A stretch of 64,000 nt of DNA from Pseudarthrobacter sp. L1SW (GTDB lineage: Bacteria; Actinomycetota; Actinomycetes; Actinomycetales; Micrococcaceae). The stretch is from the NCBI RefSeq assembly GCF_020809045.1, contig NZ_CP078079.1:2356001-2420000 (forward strand), given 5' to 3'. Positions 16,836 through 25,928 of the stretch are shown here, piece by piece (position 1 is the stretch's first letter; the number at the start of each line of letters is the position of its first letter). Below the pieces are notes generated by a model that worked only from the letters and a program-made list of their open reading frames with translations, was not told the origin of the DNA and made no database searches. Position numbers and translations under genes: made by a program.

Positions 16836-17573
16836 TCAGGCCCACTCCTCCGAGCGGACCAGAATGGCGCCGGAGTCCGGGCAGAAGACGATGTCGTCCG
16901 CGGCGGCTGCCTTGATCTCGGCCAGGTCGCCGGGGCTCAGCTTCATGCCCGACGCCTCGGACGTGCCGTGGAACAGGCGGGCGGCACCCACACCGCGCTT
17001 GGCGAGCGTTTTTTCGTACACGGCCAGCACGCCGGCATCGAGGCCAGCGGCAAATTCGTCGCGCCGGGCGCGGAGGCCGCCGGCCTCCGCCTCCACTTCA
17101 GCAAGGGCTGCGTCGAGCTCGGCCCTGATTGTGCCGAAGGACCCTTGGATATCGTCCACGATCGCTTGCTGTGCCGCCTGCCGCTCCCGCAGCGAATCGA
17201 GCCGCTCCATGACCTCAAGCTCAATATCTTCAAGGTCCGAGAGGCGTTTATTGAGCGAGGCAATGTCCTTCTGCAGCGCCACCAGGTCCTTGGACAATCC
17301 GGTGCCGCTGTTCAGCCGCGCCTCGTCCCGCTGGATCCGCGAGGCCACCTGTTCCACGTCCGCCTCGGCCCGCTTAAGTTCGGCCTCGGCGTCATGGACA
17401 GCCACCTTCGCCGCGCCCAGCTCGCCGTTGGCAACAGCCAGCGCCGCCTCCAGGTCCTTGATGCGGGGATCGGTTTCCAAGGAGCGGCGGCGGTTGGCGA
17501 GCGACTTCAGCTTTGCGTCCAGCCCCTGCAGTTCGAGCAACTTCAACTGTTCCGCCGGTGCTGCCTTCGCCAC
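16836..17573 (-). CDS. Coiled-coil protein of the C4-type zinc ribbon family (zinc ligands largely lost)
   Basis: A 245-aa protein: residues 1-165 form a long two-strand coiled coil (LKLLELQGLDAKLKSLANRR onward), and the C-terminal 60 residues correspond to the zinc-ribbon knuckle of this bacterial family (DUF164/CdsZ type). Normally two CxxC pairs bind zinc. Here the first pair is replaced (GTSEASGMKLS) and the second reads FCPDSGAILVRS, leaving one cysteine. GTG start with GGAGG 5 nt upstream. It is often next to Nif3 in bacteria, as here (121-bp gap, same strand), which supports the assignment. Confidence 0.85.
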   Translation of the reverse strand: MAKAAPAEQLKLLELQGLDAKLKSLANRRRSLETDPRIKDLEAALAVANGELGAAKVAVHDAEAELKRAEADVEQVASRIQRDEARLNSGTGLSKDLVALQKDIASLNKRLSDLEDIELEVMERLDSLRERQAAQQAIVDDIQGSFGTIRAELDAALAEVEAEAGGLRARRDEFAAGLDAGVLAVYEKTLAKRGVGAARLFHGTSEASGMKLSPGDLAEIKAAAADDIVFCPDSGAILVRSEEWA

Positions 17574-17694
17574 TGTTACCTCCGCTTGATCCCTACCGGC
17601 CGGGGCCGGGCACCTGACCGGCGCTTCCTAGACTCTAGCGCCTGGCCTGCTCCCCTGCCTCGCTCTGCTCGCCCGGGGACCCTTCACGCCAGGC

Positions 17695-18672
17695 TTAGCC
17701 CGGAGTCAGGATGAAGTCCCAGGGATCGCTGTTGGTAGTGCTGACCTGGATTTCAACGTCATGGCCCTGGTCGGCGAGGACATTGCCCAGCGCAGCCGCA
17801 GCGGCAGGCAGCCACAGCCACTCGCTGGCGAAGTGGGAGACATCCACAAGGTAGGGCCGGCCGTTCAGGGCAGCCTCCCTGGCTTCCGACGCCGGGTGGT
17901 GGCGGAGGTCGGCGGTCACATAGACGTCCGCGTTGCTGGCCCTGACCTCACTAAAGAGGGAGTCCCCGGCACCACCGCACACGGCGATGCGACGGACCAG
18001 GCCGTCCTTGTCCCCGGAAACCCGCACTCCCCCGGCTACGGAGGGGAGGATCCCGAACACGCGGGCTGCGAAGTCGCCCAGGGTCATGGCTTCCGCCAGG
18101 TCCCCCACCCGCCCGATGCCCTCTTCAGGAAGGCCGTTTGCTGCCACAGTCAGCGGGACGGCGTCCTGGAGGCCCAGCGCATCGGCGAGGACGTCGGACA
18201 CGCCGCCGACGGCGGAATCACCGTTGGTGTGGACCGTCAGCAACGCGGTGCCGGACTCGATCAACCGGTGCACGGCCCGGCCTTTGGGCGTGGTGGCCGC
18301 GACGGAGGTGACGCCCTTCAGGAGCAGGGGATGGTGGGTGATCAGCAGTTCCGCGCCCCACTCCACGGCCTCTTCAATGACTTCCAAGGTAGGGTCGACG
18401 GCGAACATCACCTTGGTGACGGGCGCTGAGGGATGGCCTGCAACCAGTCCCACTTCGTCCCAGTTCTCTGCAAGGGATTCCGGCCACAGCTCTTCCACCG
18501 CCAGGAGCAGCTCGCCCAGGGTGGGCGCCTCTGCGGGCTCCGCTGCCCCCTGCCCGGCTGACGGTGCGCTGCCGCCGCCGGTCCCGTCGTCGTGCCCGTC
18601 GTCGTGCTTGACGCCGTGATCGACGCCGTCGCCGTTGTTTGGGCCGGTAACGTCGGTGTCCGCAGGTTCCAT
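17695..18672 (-). CDS. Nif3-like dinuclear metal-centre hexameric protein
   Basis: A 325-aa member of the NIF3/YbgI family (annotated in databases as GTP cyclohydrolase I type 2, activity unproven for most members). Metal ligands visible: ITHHPLLLKG, TVHTNGDSA (D), and the C-terminal DVSHFASEW (H and E). An unusual hydrophilic N-terminus (about residues 1-48, rich in D, H and G) precedes the conserved LGELLLAVEELWPESLAENWD. Start chosen at ATG 18672; the preceding TAAAAC element suggests a leaderless or near-leaderless message. Divergent from msrA and upstream of the coiled-coil gene on the same strand. Confidence 0.88.
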   Translation of the reverse strand: MEPADTDVTGPNNGDGVDHGVKHDDGHDDGTGGGSAPSAGQGAAEPAEAPTLGELLLAVEELWPESLAENWDEVGLVAGHPSAPVTKVMFAVDPTLEVIEEAVEWGAELLITHHPLLLKGVTSVAATTPKGRAVHRLIESGTALLTVHTNGDSAVGGVSDVLADALGLQDAVPLTVAANGLPEEGIGRVGDLAEAMTLGDFAARVFGILPSVAGGVRVSGDKDGLVRRIAVCGGAGDSLFSEVRASNADVYVTADLRHHPASEAREAALNGRPYLVDVSHFASEWLWLPAAAAALGNVLADQGHDVEIQVSTTNSDPWDFILTPG

Positions 18673-18774
18673 AGTCTTAGTTTTACCCCATCGGGCCAGC
18701 CGCGCCGCACGTTTACAAGCCCCACCCACGGACGGCCCGGGAATCTTCCCGTGCCCCCAACCATTGAAGAGGTC

Positions 18775-19299
18775 ATGAAAACTTTTGTTTTAGGCGGAGG
18801 CTGCTTCTGGTGCCTCGACGCCGTTTACCAGAAGACCAAGGGAGTCACGTCGGTGGTGTCCGGCTACACCGGGGGCCACGATCCGCAGCCGGACTACTAT
18901 TCGGTCTGCAACGGCACCACCGGCCATGCCGAGGTTGTGGCCGTGACGTTCGACGAGGAGACCATCCCGGAGGAAGTCATCCTGGACATGTTCTTCGCAC
19001 TGCACGATCCCACCACCTTGAACCGCCAGGGCTACGACGTCGGCACCCAGTACCGTTCGTCCATGTTCTACGAGACCACCGAAGAGAAGATCCTGTTCGA
19101 GGAAGCGATTGAACGGAACCAGGCGTTGTGGGCCAACCCCATCGTCACCGAGGTGGTCCGGCTCCCCCGGTTCCATATTGCCGAGGAGTTCCACCAGGAC
19201 TATTACGCCAAGCATCCCGAGCAGGGGTACTGCCAGGTGATCATCAACCCCAAGCTCGCCAAGGCCAGGAAATATTACTCTGCATGGCTTAACGCTTAG
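18775..19299 (+). CDS. msrA: Peptide methionine (S)-S-oxide reductase
   Basis: A 174-aa enzyme repairing methionine-S-sulfoxide in oxidised proteins with thioredoxin. Catalytic GCFWC motif at residues 8-12; the conserved GHAEVVAVTFD and the C-terminal resolving Cys in GYCQVII are present. Two starts are possible: ATG 18775 (used here) and an in-frame GTG at 18751 that adds eight residues. GAAGAGG sits unusually close to the ATG, so the GTG cannot be excluded. Confidence 0.96.
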   Translation: MKTFVLGGGCFWCLDAVYQKTKGVTSVVSGYTGGHDPQPDYYSVCNGTTGHAEVVAVTFDEETIPEEVILDMFFALHDPTTLNRQGYDVGTQYRSSMFYETTEEKILFEEAIERNQALWANPIVTEVVRLPRFHIAEEFHQDYYAKHPEQGYCQVIINPKLAKARKYYSAWLNA

Positions 19300-19363
19300 C
19301 CACGGTTACGCGGCCTCGTTAGGCTGACCTCAGTATTCACCCCTCAAAGATAGGCGTATCTAC

Positions 19364-20299
19364 ATGGCACGGATCTATGACGATGTAACGCAGCTGGTCG
19401 GCGGAACCCCGCTGGTCAAGCTCAACCGGCTCAGCGAGGGCCTGGACGCCACCGTCGCCGTCAAGCTTGAGTTCTACAACCCGGCCAACAGCGTCAAAGA
19501 CCGCATCGGCGTTGCCATCGTCGATGCCGCCGAGAAATCAGGTGCACTGAAGCCCGGCGGGACCATTGTTGAAGGCACTTCCGGCAATACCGGCATCGCC
19601 CTGGCCATGGTGGGCGCTGCCCGCGGCTACAAGGTCATCCTCACGATGCCGGAGACCATGTCCACCGAGCGCCGGGTCATGCTGCGCGCTTTTGGCGCCG
19701 AGATCGTCCTGACCCCGGGTTCCGAGGGCATGCGCGGCGCCGTGGAGAAGGCCCAGGAAATCGTGGCCAACACCGAGAACTCCATCTGGGCCCAGCAGTT
19801 CGCCAACGAAGCCAATCCTGAGATCCACCGCAGCACCACGGCGGAGGAAATCTGGGCTGACACCGACGGCGCCGTGGACATCTTCGTTGCAGGCGTAGGC
19901 ACCGGCGGAACCGTCACCGGAGTCGGCCAGGTCCTGAAGGAGCGCAAGCCCGGCGTCCAGATCGTCGCGATCGAACCCAAGGACTCCGCCATCCTCAACG
20001 GCGGCGCACCCGGCCCGCACAAGATCCAGGGCATCGGCGCTAACTTCGTCCCCGAAATCCTGGACACCAACGTCTACGACGAGGTCCTCGACGCCACCCT
20101 TGAGGATTCCGTCCGCGTGGCCCGCGAGCTCGGCGTCAAGGAAGGCATCCTGGGCGGCATCTCCTCCGGCGCCATTGTCTGGGGTGCACTGGAGCTGGCG
20201 AAGCGTCCCGAAAACAAGGGCAAGCTGATCGTGGCTGTTGTCTGTGACTTCGGCGAGCGTTACATCTCCACCGTGCTCTATGACGACATCCGCGGCTGA
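19364..20299 (+). CDS. cysK: Cysteine synthase A (O-acetylserine sulfhydrylase)
   Basis: A 311-aa PLP enzyme making L-cysteine from O-acetylserine and sulfide. PLP lysine lies in NSVKDRIG, the substrate loop is [12 protein letters not shown], the phosphate-binding loop is [10 protein letters not shown], and the C-terminal [11 protein letters not shown] serine is present. The ATG is preceded by a small perfect inverted repeat, AGATA-GGCG-TATCT (19348-19361), and no good Shine-Dalgarno sequence. cysE follows 39 bp later, so the two last steps of cysteine synthesis form an operon. Confidence 0.96.
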   Translation: MARIYDDVTQLVGGTPLVKLNRLSEGLDATVAVKLEFYNPANSVKDRIGVAIVDAAEKSGALKPGGTIVEGTSGNTGIALAMVGAARGYKVILTMPETMSTERRVMLRAFGAEIVLTPGSEGMRGAVEKAQEIVANTENSIWAQQFANEANPEIHRSTTAEEIWADTDGAVDIFVAGVGTGGTVTGVGQVLKERKPGVQIVAIEPKDSAILNGGAPGPHKIQGIGANFVPEILDTNVYDEVLDATLEDSVRVARELGVKEGILGGISSGAIVWGALELAKRPENKGKLIVAVVCDFGERYISTVLYDDIRG

Positions 20300-20338
20300 T
20301 CAGTCCGCTGTTCGCCCGTTTCCTGTAGAAAGAACTTT

Positions 20339-20923
20339 GTGGGCTTTTTCGCAAGACTAAAGGAAGACCTCGACGCCGCCCGGTCCCACGACCCGGCGGC
20401 TCGAGGTTCTTTTGAGAACTTTTTCGCATACTCCGGTCTGCATGCCATCTGGATCCACCGGCTGACGCACCGGCTGTGGCAGAACCCGGGCCTGCGTTTT
20501 CCTGCCCGGTTGCTCTCGCAGCTGGGCAGGTTCCTCACCGGCATAGAGATCCATCCGGGTGCCACCATCGGCCGCCGCTTCTTCATTGACCACGGCATGG
20601 GCGTGGTCATCGGGGAAACTGCGGAGATCGGTGAGGACGTGATGATCTATCACGGAGTCACCCTGGGCGGCCGCTCCCTGGCCCGCATCAAGCGCCACCC
20701 CACCATCGGTGACCGGGTGACCATCGGCGCCGGGGCGAAGATCCTGGGGCCGATCACCATTGGCCGGGACAGCGCCGTGGGCGCCAACGCCGTGGTGGTC
20801 AAGGACGCCCCGCCCGAATCGATTGTCACCGGCGTCCCGGCCAAATGGAGACACCGGGACGCGCAGCGGGAAACCAAGCCCGCCGTGGACCCGGCTGAAT
20901 ACGACATCGAGTACCGGATCTAG
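20339..20923 (+). CDS. cysE: Serine O-acetyltransferase
   Basis: A 194-aa acetyltransferase (short type) that makes O-acetylserine from serine and acetyl-CoA. N-terminal helical region ([20 protein letters not shown], with the conserved DPAA) is followed by left-handed beta-helix hexapeptide repeats ([35 protein letters not shown]) containing the catalytic His/Asp region [12 protein letters not shown] start; AGAAAGAA upstream. Forms an operon and probably a synthase complex with CysK. Confidence 0.95.
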   Translation: MGFFARLKEDLDAARSHDPAARGSFENFFAYSGLHAIWIHRLTHRLWQNPGLRFPARLLSQLGRFLTGIEIHPGATIGRRFFIDHGMGVVIGETAEIGEDVMIYHGVTLGGRSLARIKRHPTIGDRVTIGAGAKILGPITIGRDSAVGANAVVVKDAPPESIVTGVPAKWRHRDAQRETKPAVDPAEYDIEYRI

Positions 20924-20940
20924 CAGTAGCAGGTACAGCA

Positions 20941-20984
20941 AAAGGCGGGCAGTCTCCCGGAGAACCGGGAAACTGCCCGCCTTT
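20941..20984. terminator. Bidirectional terminator between cysE and gnd
   Basis: A 13-bp stem, AAAGGCGGGCAGT (20941-20953) with ACTGCCCGCCTTT (20972-20984), plus an inner CCCGG/CCGGG helix. A-rich and T-rich flanks serve both convergent genes. Confidence 0.85.
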
Positions 20985-21002
20985 GTCATGCGGCGGCAAG
21001 TG

Positions 21003-22439
21003 CTAGTGCGTGTCCACTGCTTCGATCTCGGACTTGTCCTCGCCCCAAAGGGTGTGGAATGTACCCTCGGAGTCGACGCGGCCGTAGGTGTGGGCTCCGA
21101 ACAGGTCACGCTGGCCCTGGATCAGGGCGGCAGCGACGCGCTTGCGGCGCAGGCCGTCGTAGTAGGCCAGGGAAGAGGAGAACACCGGAACGGGGATCCC
21201 CAGCTGGACGGCGGTGGCCACGACACGGCGCCAGGCAGGCAGTGCACCTGCGATGGCCTCGGTGAAGGCCGGTGCGAACAGGAGGTTTGCGGGCTTCTCG
21301 TCGGCGGCATAGGCCTTGGTGATGTCCTTGAGGAGCTCTGCACGGATGATGCAGCCTGCGCGCCACAGTGAGGCAATCTCGTCCAGCTTGAGGTCCCAGC
21401 CGTACTCCTTGGCCGCGGATGTCAGCATGTCCATGCCCTGGGCATAGGAGACCAGCTTGGAAGCGTACAGTGCCTGGCGGACGTCCTCAACGAAGGTCTC
21501 GGGGATCTCCACCGACGCCTCGTTGCCGGCCAGCAACTCCTGGCCCAGCTTGCGCTGCTCCGTCTGCGAGGACAGGGCGCGCGCGAAGACGGATTCGGCG
21601 ATGCCGGAAACCGGCGAGCCGAGCTCCAGTGCGGAGATGACAGTCCAGCGGCCGGTGCCCTTCTGGCCGGCTGCGTCCACCACGACGTCGACGAACGGCT
21701 TGCCGGTCTTGGCATCCACGTGGCCCAGGACCTCAGCGGAGATCTCGATCAGGAACGAGGAGAGCTCGCCCTGGTTCCATTCCGAGAAGATCTTGGCCTG
21801 TTCGGCCGGCTCAATGCCGGCACCTGAACGCAGGAGGTCGAAGGCTTCGCCGATGACCTGCATGTCGGCGTATTCAATGCCGTTGTGGACCATCTTGACG
21901 AAGTGGCCGGCGCCGTCGGTTCCCACCCAGGCGCAGCACGGTTCGCCGTCCACCTTGGCTGAGATCTTTTCCAGCAGCGGGCCCAGGGCCTTGTAGGACT
22001 CCTTGGAACCGCCGGGCATGATGGAGGGGCCGTTGAGGGCGCCCTCTTCGCCACCGGAAACGCCAACGCCCACGAAGTGCAGGTCCTTCTTGGCAAGGGC
22101 CGCTTCGCGGCGGCGGGTGTCCTCGTAGTGGGAGTTGCCGGCGTCGATGATGATGTCGCCCGGTTCCAGGAGCGGCTCCAACTGTTCGATGACCGAGTCA
22201 ACGGGCTTTCCTGCCTTGACCATGATCAGCACACGGCGCGGCTTTTCCAGGGAATCGACCAGTTCCTGCAGGGTCTCCGTCCTGACAAAGTCGCCTTCGG
22301 AGCCGTACCTTTCCAGCAGGGCGTCGGTCTTCTCGACTGAGCGGTTGTGCAGGGCAACCGTGAAGCCGTTCCTGGCCAGGTTGCGGGCGAGGTTGGCGCC
22401 CATCACCGCGAGGCCGGTGACACCGATGTGTGCAGACAT
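21003..22439 (-). CDS. gnd: 6-phosphogluconate dehydrogenase, decarboxylating (NADP)
   Basis: A 478-aa enzyme of the oxidative pentose phosphate pathway (6-phosphogluconate to ribulose 5-phosphate, CO2 and NADPH). Rossmann motif GLAVMGANLARNLARNG at the N-terminus, the signature IIDAGNSHYEDTRRR, catalytic HFVKMVHNGIEYADMQ (K and N), and the C-terminal RDLFGAHTYGRVD. Start ATG 22439 has GGAG 6 nt upstream; the longer frame is leader. Divergent from a GntR-family regulator, which together with the palindrome over the promoter suggests direct control. Confidence 0.97.
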   Translation of the reverse strand: MSAHIGVTGLAVMGANLARNLARNGFTVALHNRSVEKTDALLERYGSEGDFVRTETLQELVDSLEKPRRVLIMVKAGKPVDSVIEQLEPLLEPGDIIIDAGNSHYEDTRRREAALAKKDLHFVGVGVSGGEEGALNGPSIMPGGSKESYKALGPLLEKISAKVDGEPCCAWVGTDGAGHFVKMVHNGIEYADMQVIGEAFDLLRSGAGIEPAEQAKIFSEWNQGELSSFLIEISAEVLGHVDAKTGKPFVDVVVDAAGQKGTGRWTVISALELGSPVSGIAESVFARALSSQTEQRKLGQELLAGNEASVEIPETFVEDVRQALYASKLVSYAQGMDMLTSAAKEYGWDLKLDEIASLWRAGCIIRAELLKDITKAYAADEKPANLLFAPAFTEAIAGALPAWRRVVATAVQLGIPVPVFSSSLAYYDGLRRKRVAAALIQGQRDLFGAHTYGRVDSEGTFHTLWGEDKSEIEAVDTH

Positions 22440-22501
22440 CAAAACTCCAATTCGTACTTTGCGCGGATGTGCAGGGCTCCCCTTGGTAGGGAAACACGTT
22501 G

Positions 22502-22550
22502 CAGACCAAGGGTCTGAATAAAGCATATATATTCGGGAGGTCACAGGAAA
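22502..22550 (-). promoter_or_regulatory. gnd promoter with palindrome at the transcription start
   Basis: On the minus strand, TTTCCT (22550-22545) and TATGCT (22527-22522) are 17 bp apart. The perfect inverted repeat CAGACC-AAG-GGTCTG (22502-22516) covers the predicted +1. A second inverted repeat, TAACG-CCCA-CGTTA (22552-22565), lies just upstream, between gnd and the regulator gene. Either could be the GntR-type operator. Confidence 0.5.
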
Positions 22551-22637
22551 GTAACGCCCACGTTATGGAACCGTTTGTGTCGCTTCGGCCCCTGGCGGCT
22601 GCCTTCCGGCGAACCCGTTCACACTAGGCTTAGCTGC

Positions 22638-23363
22638 ATGACCAGCAGCCTGCACCACCGTGCCATAGAGAATCTTGGCACCCGAATTATCTCAGGGGAG
22701 CTGCCTGCCGGCCATATTATGCTCGCCGAAAAACTCGAGGATGAACTCGGGGTATCCCGGTCAGTGATCCGTGAAGCCGTCCGTGTACTGCAGTCCCTCG
22801 GACTCGTGGAGACCACCAAGCGGGTGGGTATCCGGATATTGCCCCCGAGCCGCTGGAATCCGTTCGACCCCCAGGTCATCCGCTGGCGCCTGGCCAGCGA
22901 CGCCCGCGGCGCGCAGCTTCGGTCACTTGCCGAGCTGCGCTCCGCCGTGGAACCGGCCGCAGCCGAGCTGGCCGCCCAGAACGCGCCGGCGCCGCTGCGG
23001 CTGGAGCTGGTGGACGTTGCCCGTGCAATGCTCGACGCCGGACGCAAGGGTGATGTGCCCCGCTTCCTTGAGCTGGACATCCAGTTCCACTCGCTGTTGC
23101 TGTCCGGTTCGGGCAACGAGATGTTCGCGAACCTCATGGGCCAGGTGGCGGAGACCCTGACGGGCCGGACCGTGCACGGCCTGATGCCGGACCACCCGCA
23201 CGAGGCCGCCCTCCAGTGGCACGTGGATGTGGCGGAGGCAATCGCCCGCAGCGATGCCGCAGCCGCACGCGAAGCGTCAGACAAGATCATGAGGCGGACC
23301 ATGTCCCAGATGTCCGACACGTGGACCGAGCAACCCCGCGTTTTCATTCCGGTGGAGCGCTGA
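22638..23363 (+). CDS. GntR-family (FadR subfamily) transcriptional regulator
   Basis: A 241-aa regulator. Winged helix-turn-helix at residues 20-70 (LAEKLEDELGVSRSVIREAV) and an all-helical FCD effector domain from about residue 95 (LRSLAELRSAVEPAAAELAA; metal-ligand-type D and H in LDIQFHSLLL and ALQWHVDVAEAI). Divergence from gnd suggests it senses gluconate or 6-phosphogluconate, as related GntR proteins do; that is inference. TAGGCT (22625-22630) ends 7 nt before the ATG, so the message may be leaderless. Confidence 0.92.
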   Translation: MTSSLHHRAIENLGTRIISGELPAGHIMLAEKLEDELGVSRSVIREAVRVLQSLGLVETTKRVGIRILPPSRWNPFDPQVIRWRLASDARGAQLRSLAELRSAVEPAAAELAAQNAPAPLRLELVDVARAMLDAGRKGDVPRFLELDIQFHSLLLSGSGNEMFANLMGQVAETLTGRTVHGLMPDHPHEAALQWHVDVAEAIARSDAAAAREASDKIMRRTMSQMSDTWTEQPRVFIPVER

Positions 23364-23416
23364 CATCCGTACGGCGACTTTTTGTTTCCAGGGGTTCACG
23401 GTATATTCAACTCAGG

Positions 23417-23459
23417 CCCTCCACCGCGGCATCCCCCAATAGTCGCGGTGGAGGGTTTT
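23417..23459 (+). terminator. Terminator of the GntR gene
   Basis: A perfect 12-bp stem, CCCTCCACCGCG (23417-23428) with CGCGGTGGAGGG (23444-23455), followed by TTTT, 54 nt after the stop codon. Confidence 0.85.
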
Positions 23460-23497
23460 CCAATGCCCGGAGGACACCGCGTGCCGGCGGGATACGG

Positions 23498-23788
23498 CTA
23501 TGCAGCGTCCGCAAGTGCCTCCCTGAGCCGCCAGCCCCCACCCAGCCCGTCCCGCTCAAGGAGCATCGTGGTAAGGGCGGAGCCGGCGTTCCTGCCCAGC
23601 CGCACTTGAAGCTGCAGGACCTCGACGTCCACCCGGCTCAGGCCCCTGGGCATCCTGCGGTGGGTCTCCCACCAGCTGACCCGCTCGAACCACCTGACCG
23701 GCTCCGCGCCCACGGCCCATTCCCTGCCACTGCAGAGCACCGCCGCCGGCAGCCCATCCGTCCCCGTCCGCACAATCACGTGTTCCAT
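23498..23788 (-). CDS. Small protein, probably DUF6504 family
   Basis: A 96-aa protein whose layout (VRTGTDGLPAAVLCSGREW, a middle WWETHR segment, then VLQLQVRLGR and a final LLERDGLGGGWRLREALAD) resembles the small actinobacterial DUF6504 proteins of unknown function. The family assignment is by eye only. A TAGCTT hexamer ends 6 nt before the ATG at 23788, another leaderless arrangement. It is convergent with the GntR gene and upstream of nothing on its strand. Confidence 0.65.
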   Translation of the reverse strand: MEHVIVRTGTDGLPAAVLCSGREWAVGAEPVRWFERVSWWETHRRMPRGLSRVDVEVLQLQVRLGRNAGSALTTMLLERDGLGGGWRLREALADAA

Positions 23789-23859
23789 CCCTGCAAGCTA
23801 TGGCAGGGGTCGGACATTCAGGGAAGGGCCTGCATTAGGGGCCAAGCGGAAGCAACGCA

Positions 23860-23901
23860 AAAGCCCCGCTGCTTCCGCTTGGCGGCGGAAGCAGCGGGGC
23901 T
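23860..23901 (-). terminator. Terminator of tRNA-Val
   Basis: A perfect 17-bp stem (23862-23878 with 23885-23901) around a 6-nt loop, followed on the minus strand by TTTTGCG. It starts 6 nt after the tRNA 3' end. Confidence 0.85.
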
Positions 23902-23906
23902 GCTTG

Positions 23907-23979
23907 TGGGTCCTACCGGGATCGAACCGATGACATCCACGGTGTAAACGTGGCGCTCTACCAGCTGAGCTAAAGACCC
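23907..23979 (-). tRNA. tRNA-Val (anticodon TAC)
   Basis: On the minus strand the acceptor stem GGGTCTT pairs with AGGACCC (one U-G), the D stem is GCTC/GAGC, the anticodon stem-loop CCACG-TTTACAC-CGTGG reads TAC, and the T loop TTCGATC is present. Discriminator A; CCA not encoded. Confidence 0.96.
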
Positions 23980-24084
23980 AAAGTGGCCGGACCGGGCACT
24001 GCTGCGCCCTGACCAACGAACATAGACTCTACCCGATCCCCGCCGCCAAATGCGAATCGGCCGCGGATGTGCCGGCTTCGGGCC

Positions 24085-25011
24085 CTACCCCGCCACGGGC
24101 GGGAGCTCAGAAGCGAGCCACGCCAGCGATTCGCTGACGCCGGCTTCCAGCTTGATGGTTGCCTTGTCATCCCCACGGGTGGCACCCCTGTTGATGATGA
24201 CCACCGGTTTGCCCTCCTTGGCGGCGTGCCTGACGAAACGCAGGCCGCTCATCACCGTCAGTGACGATCCCGCAACAACCAGGGCTGCGGCGTCATCGAC
24301 CATCCGGTACGAGGTTTCCACCCGGTCCTTGGGCACGTTCTCACCGAAGTACACGAAGTCAGGCTTCAGTATTCCGCCGCAGGCGGGGCAGGCCGCCACA
24401 ACGAAGCTGCTGATCAATGCCTGGTCTTCCACGGTGGAGTCGGCGTCCGGCGCCATCTCCACCAGGCCCGTCCGCACCGCCCGTTCCAGGAAGTCGGGGT
24501 TCAGCTCGCCAAGGATTCCTGCCAGCAGGTGCCGGGTATAAGTCCGGCGGCACTCCAGGCAGACCACCTGGTCATACCTGCCATGAAGGTCGACGACATT
24601 GGTGCTGCCGGCGTCCTGGTGCAGGCGGTCCACGTTTTGGGTGATGAGGCCGGTAAGGCGCCCTCGGCGTTCCAGTTCTGCCGCGGCGAGGTGGCCTTGG
24701 TTCGGATCGGCGCGCCGAAGGTGTGACCAGCCGATGTGATTTCTGGCCCAATAGCGCTGGCGGTTGGCGGCCGCCTTGACGAATTCCTGGTAGGTCATGG
24801 GCGAGCGAGGGGGCGAACCGGGTCCCCGGTAGTCGGGGATCCCCGAGTCGGTACTGAGTCCGGCCCCGGTGAGCAAGGCGAAACGGTCCCCTGCCAGCAC
24901 GTCCCTGATCCGAACCAGAACTTCAAGTTCTCCTGCGGATGGGGGTCCGGGAGGCACAGGCGGCATGCTGGCGAAGCCTGTGAGGCCTACACCAGGCCGC
25001 TGCCCGCCCAC
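24085..25011 (-). CDS. Sir2-family NAD-dependent protein deacylase
   Basis: A 308-aa sirtuin that removes acyl groups from lysines using NAD. Motifs: [15 protein letters not shown] (NAD loop), [12 protein letters not shown], catalytic [10 protein letters not shown], zinc cysteines CLEC and CPAC, and [12 protein letters not shown]. Two starts are plausible: GTG 25011, only 6 nt after the upstream peroxiredoxin stop (translational coupling; used here), or ATG 24966, which trims 15 residues. Last gene of a three-gene minus-strand operon DUF3052-ahpE-sir2. Confidence 0.92.
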   Translation of the reverse strand: MGGQRPGVGLTGFASMPPVPPGPPSAGELEVLVRIRDVLAGDRFALLTGAGLSTDSGIPDYRGPGSPPRSPMTYQEFVKAAANRQRYWARNHIGWSHLRRADPNQGHLAAAELERRGRLTGLITQNVDRLHQDAGSTNVVDLHGRYDQVVCLECRRTYTRHLLAGILGELNPDFLERAVRTGLVEMAPDADSTVEDQALISSFVVAACPACGGILKPDFVYFGENVPKDRVETSYRMVDDAAALVVAGSSLTVMSGLRFVRHAAKEGKPVVIINRGATRGDDKATIKLEAGVSESLAWLASELPPVAG

Positions 25012-25017
25012 GGCGCG

Positions 25018-25512
25018 TCAGGCCTTGTCCAGCCCGGCAAGTGCCGTGCGGTATTCCCCGACGTCCCGGGCCTGGCCCCGCGGATTCACGACGCTGTATC
25101 GGATGGTTCCGCCGGCATCGATGATGAAGGTGCCCCGCCGCGCCATGCCGCTGTCGGCGTCGAACACTCCGTACAGGCTGGCGACGGCACCGTGCGGCCA
25201 GAAATCGGCCAGCAGGTCGAAGCTGTACTGTTCCTGGGCCCCGTAGGCCCGGAGGCTGAACTTGCTGTCCACGGAGACGGCCAGGACGGTGGCATTCGCA
25301 TCCTCGAACAGCGCCAGGTTATCCCGTAGTTCGCAGAGTTCGCCGGTGCAGATGCCGGAGAATGCAAAGGGATAGAACACAAGGACCACGTTCTGGCCCC
25401 GGAAGGAGGACAGCCTGACCGGCTCGCCGTATTGGTTGACGAGTTCAAAATCAGGCGCCGCCCCACCGACTGCGGGGACAGCTACGGAAGCAGCGGCAAG
25501 CGCCGCCGTCAC
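25018..25512 (-). CDS. ahpE: Peroxiredoxin, AhpE type
   Basis: A 164-aa thiol peroxidase of the AhpE subfamily. The peroxidatic Cys is in FYPFAFSGICTGELCELRD, with a second Cys four residues later, which may or may not act as resolving residue. It reduces peroxides and peroxynitrite. Its GTG start overlaps the TGA stop of the DUF3052 gene by sharing GTGA, so translation is coupled. In Mycobacterium tuberculosis ahpE lies likewise next to a DUF3052 gene and near aceE, supporting the name. Confidence 0.9.
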   Translation of the reverse strand: MTAALAAASVAVPAVGGAAPDFELVNQYGEPVRLSSFRGQNVVLVFYPFAFSGICTGELCELRDNLALFEDANATVLAVSVDSKFSLRAYGAQEQYSFDLLADFWPHGAVASLYGVFDADSGMARRGTFIIDAGGTIRYSVVNPRGQARDVGEYRTALAGLDKA

Positions 25513-25928
25513 TTGTTCTTCCTGCTCACCAGCCGCGTTGCGCTCCAGTCCTTGGACACGCCCGCGGAGGTAGTAACGTGCAGCCCCGCGGTTGGCGCCG
25601 CCTCCTGGATGTCAGCTGGGGAGACATATCCGTCCCTGCCGGACTTGGGAGTCAGTACCCACACGACGCCGTTCTCACTCAGTGTGGTCAGCGAATCCAT
25701 GAGGCTGTCCACCAGGTCTCCGTCGCCGTCGCGCCACCACAGGATGACTGCGTCAGCCACGTCGTGGTCGTCCTCGTCGAGCATCTCGGAACCCGTGAGG
25801 TCCTCAATATCGTCACGCAAGTCGAAATCGACGTCGTCGTCGTAACCGAACTCCTGAATCAGATCCCCGTTCTTGAAACCCAATTTTTCCGCCACATTTA
25901 CCGAAGTGGCGGCGTCGGCCTCGCTCAC
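25509..25928 (-). CDS. DUF3052 family protein
   Basis: A 139-aa acidic protein of unknown function, conserved in actinobacteria beside aceE (Rv2239c in M. tuberculosis). Visible: VAEKLGFKNGDLIQEFGYDD near the N-terminus, a very acidic middle (DDHDVADAVILWWRDGDGDL), and a compact C-terminal region (VVWVLTPKSGRDGYVSPADI). GTG start 25928 with GGAGG 5 nt upstream; the longer frame has no such site. First gene of the DUF3052-ahpE-sir2 operon. Confidence 0.9.
   Translation of the reverse strand: MSEADAATSVNVAEKLGFKNGDLIQEFGYDDDVDFDLRDDIEDLTGSEMLDEDDHDVADAVILWWRDGDGDLVDSLMDSLTTLSENGVVWVLTPKSGRDGYVSPADIQEAAPTAGLHVTTSAGVSKDWSATRLVSRKNK

Noticed and set aside
23417..23459. Palindrome behind the GntR gene considered as a fourth copy of the dispersed repeat
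   Set aside because: Sequence and loop are unrelated; with its T run it is an ordinary terminator.
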